Of a stretch of 64,000 nucleotides of DNA, positions 59,208-64,000 are shown in pieces (the first letter of the stretch is position 1; each line of letters starts with the position of its first letter). The position numbers and the translations under genes are program-made. The stretch is from NCBI GenBank assembly GCA_900472785.1, contig UCJH01000024.1, positions 176,686-240,685 of the forward strand, given 5' to 3'. The notes below the pieces were generated by a model. That model did no database searches. It saw only the letters and a list, made by a program, of their open reading frames with translations, and had not been told where the DNA came from. The stretch comes from Hyphomicrobiales bacterium. Lineage in GTDB: Bacteria > Pseudomonadota > Alphaproteobacteria > Rhizobiales > Rhizobiaceae.

Positions 59208-60698
59208 ATGACCCAATTGCGATCCGCAGAGATCAACGATGAAATCGATGGCGATACGCTGCATGAAGAATGCGGTGTCTTCGGTATTCTGGGACATCCG
59301 GACGCCGCGGCGCTGACTGCGCTCGGGCTGCACGCGCTCCAGCATCGCGGTCAGGAAGCCGCCGGCATCGTCACCTTCGACGGCACGCAATTCTACACCG
59401 AAAAGCGCATGGGCCTCGTCGGCGACCATTATACGGACCCGGCGACGCTCGCCAAATTGCCAGGCTCGATCGCGATCGGCCATACCCGCTATTCGACCAC
59501 CGGCGAAGTGGCCTTGCGCAATGTCCAGCCGCTGTTTGCGGAACTGGAAGTCGGCGGCATCGCCATCGCCCACAACGGCAACTTCACCAACGGCCTGACG
59601 CTGCGCCGGCAGATTATCGCCACCGGCGCCATCTGTCAGTCGACCTCGGACACCGAAGTCGTCCTCCATCTGATCGCACGCTCCCGCCACTCCTCGACCG
59701 CCGATCGTTTCATCGACGCCATCCGCCAGATGGAAGGCGGCTATTCGATGCTGGCAATGACGCGCACCAAGCTGATCGCCGCCCGCGACCCGACCGGTAT
59801 CCGGCCGCTGGTCATGGGCGAGCTCGACGGCAAGCCGATCTTCTGCTCGGAAACCTGCGCGCTCGACATCATCGGCGCAAAATACATCCGCGATGTGGAA
59901 AATGGCGAAGTCATCATCTGCGAAATCCAGCCGGATGGCTCGATCCAGATCGATGCGCGCAAGCCGGCCAGCCCACAGCCGGAACGCCTCTGCCTGTTCG
60001 AATATGTCTATTTCGCCCGCCCCGATTCCGTCGTCGGCGGCCGCAGCGTCTATGTCGCGCGCAAGAACATGGGCATCAACCTTGCCAAGGAAGCACCGGT
60101 CGAAGCCGACGTTGTCGTGCCCGTTCCGGACGGCGGCACGCCGGCAGCGCTCGGTTATGCACAGCAGAGCGGCATTCCGTTCGAATACGGCATTATCCGC
60201 AACCATTATGTCGGCCGCACCTTTATCGAGCCGACGCAGCAGATCCGTGCTTTCGGCGTCAAGCTCAAGCATTCCGCCAACCGGGCGATGATCGAAGGCA
60301 AGCGCGTCGTGCTGGTGGACGATTCGATCGTGCGCGGCACCACTTCGCTGAAGATCGTGCAGATGATCCGCGAGGCCGGCGCGACGGAAGTGCATATCCG
60401 CGTCGCCAGCCCGATGATCTTCTACCCGGATTTCTACGGCATTGACACGCCGGACCGCGACAAGCTGCTGGCCAACCAGCATGCCGACCTTGCCTCGATG
60501 TGCAAGTTCATCGGCGCTGATTCGCTGGAATTCCTCAGCATCGACGGGCTCTACCACGCCGTCGGCGGCGAGAGCCGCAACGATGCCCGGCCGCAATTCA
60601 CGGATCATTATTTCACCGGCGATTACCCGACGCGCCTTCTCGACAAGAATGGCGATGCCGGCGGTCCGAAACTCTCCGTCCTCGCCAGCAAGGGCTGA
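59208..60698 (+). CDS. purF: Amidophosphoribosyltransferase
   Basis: PurF makes phosphoribosylamine, the first committed step of purine synthesis. The 496-residue protein has a 21-residue propeptide followed by the nucleophile Cys22 in ECGVFGILGHPDAAALTALG, the glutaminase region QHRGQEAAGIVTFDG and the PRPP loop VLVDDSIVRGTTSLKIVQMI. The long glutaminase-PRTase arrangement is complete. Confidence 0.96.
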   Translation: MTQLRSAEINDEIDGDTLHEECGVFGILGHPDAAALTALGLHALQHRGQEAAGIVTFDGTQFYTEKRMGLVGDHYTDPATLAKLPGSIAIGHTRYSTTGEVALRNVQPLFAELEVGGIAIAHNGNFTNGLTLRRQIIATGAICQSTSDTEVVLHLIARSRHSSTADRFIDAIRQMEGGYSMLAMTRTKLIAARDPTGIRPLVMGELDGKPIFCSETCALDIIGAKYIRDVENGEVIICEIQPDGSIQIDARKPASPQPERLCLFEYVYFARPDSVVGGRSVYVARKNMGINLAKEAPVEADVVVPVPDGGTPAALGYAQQSGIPFEYGIIRNHYVGRTFIEPTQQIRAFGVKLKHSANRAMIEGKRVVLVDDSIVRGTTSLKIVQMIREAGATEVHIRVASPMIFYPDFYGIDTPDRDKLLANQHADLASMCKFIGADSLEFLSIDGLYHAVGGESRNDARPQFTDHYFTGDYPTRLLDKNGDAGGPKLSVLASKG

Positions 60699-60772
60699 GC
60701 CTTCGCCTTAGGCTGCTGCCGCGATCCGCCGTGCAGCAGCCCCAGACACATGACCTACGGAGCCATCCAGAC

Positions 60773-61513
60773 ATGATCGATCTCAAGGGCCGCATCGCAT
60801 TGGTCACCGGCGCATCGCGCGGCATCGGTTATTTCACGGCACTCGAACTTGCCAAGGCTGGCGCTCAGGTGATTGCCTGCGCCCGCACCGTCGGAGGACT
60901 GGAAGATCTGGACGATGCCATCAAGGCGGCAGGCGGGCTTCCGGCAACACTGGTTCCCTTCGACCTCGCCGACATGGGCGCGATCGACAAGCTGGGCGGC
61001 GCGATCCACGAGCGTTGGGGCAAGCTCGACATTCTCGTCGCCAATGCCGGCGTGCTCGGCATCATCTCGCCGATCGGCCATGTCGAGGCGAAGGTTTTCG
61101 AAAAAGTCATGACGGTCAATGTCACCGCCACCTGGCGGCTGATCCGCTCCGTCGATCCGCTGCTGCAGCTTTCCGACGCTGGCCGGGCGCTGATCCTGTC
61201 TTCCGGCGCCGCGCACAAGTGCAAGCCCTTCTGGGGACCCTACTCCGCCTCCAAGGCCGCCGTCGAAGCCTTGGCCCGGACATGGGCCGGCGAAACGCAA
61301 CGCCTGCCGCTGCGCATCCTCAGCGTCGACCCGGGCGCCACGCGCACCGCCATGCGCGCGCAGGCCATCCCCGGCGAAGACCCGAAGACCCTGCCACACC
61401 CATCGGAAGTCGCCGCCAAGCTGTTGCCGCTGGTCGGTCCTGACCAGACGGAAACGGGCAAGCTGTTTATCCTGCGGGAAAATCGCATCGTGGATTATCG
61501 ACTGCCGGAATAG
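60773..61513 (+). CDS. Short-chain dehydrogenase/reductase
   Basis: The 246-residue SDR has the cofactor motif GRIALVTGASRGIGYFTALE, NAGVL, and the catalytic Ser-Tyr-Lys (ALILSSGAAHK and YSASKAAVEAL). ATG 60773 is chosen; an upstream in-frame start at 60731 lies in the purF-downstream space. Substrate unknown. It is 74 nt after purF. Confidence 0.88.
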   Translation: MIDLKGRIALVTGASRGIGYFTALELAKAGAQVIACARTVGGLEDLDDAIKAAGGLPATLVPFDLADMGAIDKLGGAIHERWGKLDILVANAGVLGIISPIGHVEAKVFEKVMTVNVTATWRLIRSVDPLLQLSDAGRALILSSGAAHKCKPFWGPYSASKAAVEALARTWAGETQRLPLRILSVDPGATRTAMRAQAIPGEDPKTLPHPSEVAAKLLPLVGPDQTETGKLFILRENRIVDYRLPE

Positions 61514-61566
61514 ACCGACTGTTCGCTAGCGCCGGACGATAAAACCTCTTTAAATCACCGCCAAGA

Positions 61567-61612
61567 CGTCAACTATGGTTGACAACCGAGAGGTCGTCAA
61601 CCATAGTTGACG
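61567..61612. promoter_or_regulatory. Perfect 17-bp inverted repeat abutting a start codon (operator)
   Basis: CGTCAACTATGGTTGAC (61567-61583) and its exact complement (61596-61612) are separated by 12 nt, and each half is itself a near-palindrome GTCAAC-N4-GTTGAC. The second half ends 1 nt before the ATG of the HTH gene, so the repeat covers the promoter/ribosome-site area. It is the probable autoregulatory operator of the following HTH protein. Confidence 0.75.
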
Positions 61613-61613
61613 C

Positions 61614-61838
61614 ATGCTCGATCAAAATGCATTTCCGAATAATCCGGACGAAGCACTGGCCGCCGTGGTGGCCTTGCGTCGCATGGCGGATACTTTGGAA
61701 CGGCAAGCCGTCAGATCGGCTATAGCCCAGGGATGGTCCTGGGCCAGGATAGCGCAGGCACTCGGCATATCGAAACAGGCCGCGCACAAGCGCCTTTCGA
61801 GCCTCACCGCAAGCGATAACACTCTTCCAGGAGCCTGA
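61614..61838 (+). CDS. Small HTH regulator paired with a Clp-N protein
   Basis: The 74-residue protein has an N-terminal helix (ALAAVVALRRMADTLERQAV) and a helix-turn-helix near the end: WSWARIAQALGISKQAAHKR, with recognition helix SKQAAHKRL. There is no obvious Shine-Dalgarno sequence because the operator repeat lies there, so initiation may be leaderless. It is followed 1 nt later by a Clp N-domain gene. The two form a regulator-plus-Clp-N unit. Confidence 0.75.
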   Translation: MLDQNAFPNNPDEALAAVVALRRMADTLERQAVRSAIAQGWSWARIAQALGISKQAAHKRLSSLTASDNTLPGA

Positions 61839-61839
61839 C

Positions 61840-62376
61840 ATGTTCCAACTTATAAAATCCCGTCTCGCCGACATGAAAACGATAGAAATCCTTTGTCGAC
61901 AGGCGGAAAAACATGCGCTTGACGATCAGCAAAATACCCCCGGCGCAGAGCATTTTCTCCTATCGGCCTTTGATCTGCCCGACGGGACCGCGCGACAGGT
62001 TTTCGACAGTCTCGGTGCAGACCCCGCAGCCATAAAGCCCGCGATCCGGAAACAATATACCGATGCGATCCGCGCACTCGGTCTTTATCCGGACGGGATT
62101 TTGGCCGATGCAATCGAGGACGATGCGATTGCTGAGAAACGTCATATCTACGACGCGGCCGCCTCCGGCCAGGAAGTCATGCAAACCCTTGCGGCAAATC
62201 GGCAGAAGCACGCGCCCTTATTGGGAGCCCATGTGCTTTCTGCGGTAGCCAGTATGCAGCACGGTGTTGCCGCCCGGACATTGCGAACCATCGGCGTCGA
62301 TCTCGACCTGCTGAAATCAACCGCGGATCTAATCGCCGAAGGCAACCTGCCCCGCGCGGCTGATAACCCCGCTTGA
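61840..62376 (+). CDS. Clp N-terminal-domain protein (no ATPase)
   Basis: The 178-residue protein resembles the substrate-binding Clp_N (ClpA/ClpC-type) repeat: IEILCRQAEKHALDDQQNTP with GAEHFLLSAFDLPDGTARQV, and a second, weaker repeat around HAPLLGAHVLSAVASMQHGV. No AAA+ ATPase follows. AGGAG precedes the ATG. Such stand-alone Clp-N proteins next to small HTH regulators occur in several bacteria and are thought to modulate stress or Clp-dependent regulation; the function here is inferred. Confidence 0.75.
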   Translation: MFQLIKSRLADMKTIEILCRQAEKHALDDQQNTPGAEHFLLSAFDLPDGTARQVFDSLGADPAAIKPAIRKQYTDAIRALGLYPDGILADAIEDDAIAEKRHIYDAAASGQEVMQTLAANRQKHAPLLGAHVLSAVASMQHGVAARTLRTIGVDLDLLKSTADLIAEGNLPRAADNPA

Positions 62377-62382
62377 CCCAGC

Positions 62383-62646
62383 CTAAAAGTCGCTGAGTTC
62401 CAGATTCACAGCGTTTCCGCCTCGGGATTTATAGAGCCGTTCGGCCACCTTGAGGATTTTTGCCCTCATGGCGTCAAAGGCCTTCAAGTAATCGGCTTCC
62501 GACAGGTCGCGGAGCGGGCGGCCGAGAGCCAACGCCTCGATATTCATGAAGAATTTGACTTCGAACATGCCATCGTGCCCGAGAAATCGGATACGTTGCT
62601 TGGTTTCGTCATAACTTCTGGCGGTATTCGGAAAGGATACCATCAT
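62383..62646 (-). CDS. DUF1488-family protein
   Basis: The 87-residue protein matches DUF1488: VSFPNTARSYDETKQRIRFL, DGMFEVKFFMNIEALAL and a final helix (KVAERLYKSRGGNAVNLELS) ending in DF. ATG 62646 (or 62643) follows GTGGAGCGCGC. The family function is unknown. It converges with the Clp-N gene. Confidence 0.75.
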   Translation of the reverse strand: MMVSFPNTARSYDETKQRIRFLGHDGMFEVKFFMNIEALALGRPLRDLSEADYLKAFDAMRAKILKVAERLYKSRGGNAVNLELSDF

Positions 62647-62660
62647 GCGCGCTCCACGAA

Positions 62661-62771
62661 TCAATGCACAGGCTGGAAAAACGTGACGGCGGCGATGAAC
62701 AGCAGCGCCAGAACCACCGACGAACTGATGAGGAAAAGTGTAATCCGATTGGCGACGAACGTGGAAGACAT
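62661..62771 (-). CDS. Small membrane protein (36 aa)
   Basis: The ATG at 62771 follows GAAGGAGGACTTG, a very good ribosome site. The product has a polar start and one helix (LFLISSSVVLALLFIAAVTF). It lies 14 nt upstream of the DUF1488 gene and is probably co-transcribed with it. The 258-nt stretch to the right (62772-63029) shows no gene. Confidence 0.55.
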   Translation of the reverse strand: MSSTFVANRITLFLISSSVVLALLFIAAVTFFQPVH

Positions 62772-63029
62772 CAAGTCCTCCTTCAATTGGGGCTAGGGGA
62801 AATCACCCCTCAAGCGGCAGTGCCCGCACAAAATGCTGCCGAAGCAAAAGCTATGTGGCCTTCAATGAAAAATAGCAAGCGCAATATTGCAGATCGTTTT
62901 GGTTGTGTATCCTTGAAAATTGCCTTGCGTATGAACGCGCTGGAGCGCATCCTCCAGCCTTCGGCAGCCTTGAACAAGGGCGCTGCTGATTGAGGGCCTC
63001 CACACCTTCGCCCCAACGGAAAGGAGGAC

Positions 63030-63326
63030 ATGATGTCTTCCACATCTCCAGAGCAGTATTTAACCAGCGATGATCTCAACATGCTTCAGAGCGTGCTGAT
63101 CAAGGCCGGCTACTGGTGCAATATACACCCCAGACCCCGGGAATTTGACGTCGCGACAAAGCTGATTATCAAGCTGTTCCAACGCGGCGTCGTTGAACCG
63201 AAGCCGCTTTTGGAAGCTCTTGTCCGGTATATGGGCGACAGGGTTCCGGAAATGAAACCTTATGCTCTTCCTACACACCGCTTCGCGATCCAGGGCATGA
63301 ATTCCCGAATGCCGACGCTTCACTAG
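63030..63326 (+). CDS. Unknown small protein (98 aa)
   Basis: AAAGGAGGACATG overlaps the start (ATG 63030 or 63033). The product has a helical N-terminal half (SPEQYLTSDDLNMLQSVLIK) and a middle rich in Lys/Phe (FDVATKLIIKLFQRGVVEPK); the C terminus is not distinctive. It converges with pssA. Not recognised. Confidence 0.6.
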   Translation: MMSSTSPEQYLTSDDLNMLQSVLIKAGYWCNIHPRPREFDVATKLIIKLFQRGVVEPKPLLEALVRYMGDRVPEMKPYALPTHRFAIQGMNSRMPTLH

Positions 63327-63357
63327 CCCACGTCGACCTTTTGCCAAAGAATTCTGC

Positions 63358-64000
63358 TTATAGCTTGTCTCCTGGCAATCCGTCTTCACCCTTGGTCGAG
63401 CTATCGGGGTGCAGCGGCCAATCGCCGTATTTCTTCTGCCATTTGCGGGCGCCGAACGGCAGGGTGATGAGATAGCCAAGCGCGGTCAGCACCATGGTTT
63501 CCCAGGTAAAGCTCATCAGCGTCGCGACATAGAGAACGACAAACAGGATGATCGGCAGGACGAGGTCGCGGCGAACGCGGTTTTCGGATTTGCCTGACCA
63601 GACCGGCAGGCGGCTGACCAGCAAGAAGGCGATCAGCACCGTATAGGCGGCGGACAGGATGCCCATGGTGCGGTCCGGAACGAGGCCGAGCAGCCCGAGA
63701 TACATCGGCAGCAGCACCAGCATGGCGCCCGCCGGCGCGGGCACGCCGACGAAGTATTCCGACTGCCAGGCGGCCTTCACGTCGCGCTCGGACATGACGT
63801 TGAAGCGGGCAAGCCGCAGGCCCGCGGCGATGACGTAGATCAGTGCAGCGATCCACCCCAGCGAACGCGCCTGATCCAACACGAAGGCATAAAGGACCAG
63901 CGCCGGCGCGACGCCGAAATTGACGATATCGGCCAAGCTATCCATCTGCGCGCCGAACTTCGAGGTCGCCTTCATCAGCCGGGCGATCCGTCCGTCAATG
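63358..64000 (-). CDS. pssA: CDP-diacylglycerol-serine O-phosphatidyltransferase (partial, N terminus off the window)
   Basis: PssA makes phosphatidylserine at the inner membrane, the precursor of phosphatidylethanolamine. The visible frame (214 codons, running off the right edge) carries the CDP-alcohol phosphotransferase signature DGRIARLMKATSKFGAQMDS followed by LADIVNFG (D-G-x2-A-R-x8-G-x3-D-x3-D). After it come hydrophobic helices such as LIYVIAAGLRLARFNVMSER and ILFVVLYVATLMSFTWETMV. The C-terminal tail is hydrophilic. Confidence 0.9.
   Translation of the reverse strand, partial: IDGRIARLMKATSKFGAQMDSLADIVNFGVAPALVLYAFVLDQARSLGWIAALIYVIAAGLRLARFNVMSERDVKAAWQSEYFVGVPAPAGAMLVLLPMYLGLLGLVPDRTMGILSAAYTVLIAFLLVSRLPVWSGKSENRVRRDLVLPIILFVVLYVATLMSFTWETMVLTALGYLITLPFGARKWQKKYGDWPLHPDSSTKGEDGLPGDKL

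Noticed and set aside
59127..60608. Long frame antisense to purF
   Set aside because: Shadow of the GC-rich purF sequence; PurF motifs are complete on the + strand.
1..64000. CRISPR array, tRNA or rRNA gene
   Set aside because: No run of regularly spaced direct repeats, no tRNA cloverleaf and no rRNA sequence was recognised in the window.

Overview
The window looks like a chromosome segment of an alphaproteobacterium of the Rhizobiaceae (Rhizobium/Agrobacterium type). The evidence is the set and order of core genes: lptF-lptG-lptD-surA-like-pdxA-rsmA; fabD-fabG-acpP-fabF-mltG-yicC-gmk; rpsF-rpsR-DUF2232-rplI; dnaB-yjbE-alr-radA-cvpA-purF. Strong alphaproteobacterial signals are also present, including a TTAA-N7-TTAA (CtrA-type) box. 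No rRNA, tRNA, CRISPR array or insertion sequence was seen.

Region 1 (1 to about 17,840) is most of a prophage; its left end and its structural and integrase genes lie outside the window. Leftward genes (7270 down to 1) carry small phage proteins and end in the small and large terminase subunits. This run is interrupted at about 1279-4827 by a defence-type cargo: an Ec67-like retron (reverse transcriptase fused to a TOPRIM domain, with a recognisable msr-msd RNA locus) and a divergent gene with a PD-(D/E)XK-like nuclease motif. Rightward genes at 7412-9412 form a recombination cluster (ERF annealing protein, SSB, NinB). A Ref-like HNH nuclease, a DUF4238 protein, a leftward replication operon (13480 down to 11443), an H-NS-family silencer and many small ORFs follow. 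The right boundary is a 3' fragment of a DinB-family gene (17843-17980), which suggests that the phage integrated within or at the end of that gene.

Region 2 (18.0-28.3 kb) is mixed chromosome: DhaK-DhaL kinase, a GGDEF protein with a degenerate signature, a YheS-like ABC-F protein, a GNAT acetyltransferase, a VapBC toxin-antitoxin pair, an arabinose/galactose dehydrogenase-like oxidoreductase, and holC-pepA.

Region 3 (28.7-49.1 kb) is core envelope and lipid biology. The LPS export genes lptF, lptG and lptD run into a SurA-like chaperone, pdxA and rsmA. The opposing cluster fabD-fabG-acpP-fabF-mltG-yicC-gmk supplies fatty-acid synthesis and cell-wall processing. An aldo/keto reductase, an Omp25-like porin and the ribosomal operon rpsF-rpsR-DUF2232-rplI follow.

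Region 4 (49.2-64 kb) holds a MarR/MFS/HlyD efflux operon of EmrRAB type, dnaB, yjbE, alr, and a parDE pair coupled directly to radA, then cvpA, purF and an SDR. After these come a small HTH + Clp-N two-gene unit under a perfect 17-bp inverted-repeat operator, small unknown genes, and the 3' part of pssA.

The most interesting observations are the retron with its 13-bp a1/a2 repeats, the neighbouring uncharacterised nuclease-like gene, an SSB-type DDIPF tail on a non-SSB phage protein, a long out-of-frame overlap between two phage replication genes, the CtrA box inside the prophage, and the HTH/Clp-N unit whose operator abuts the start codon.
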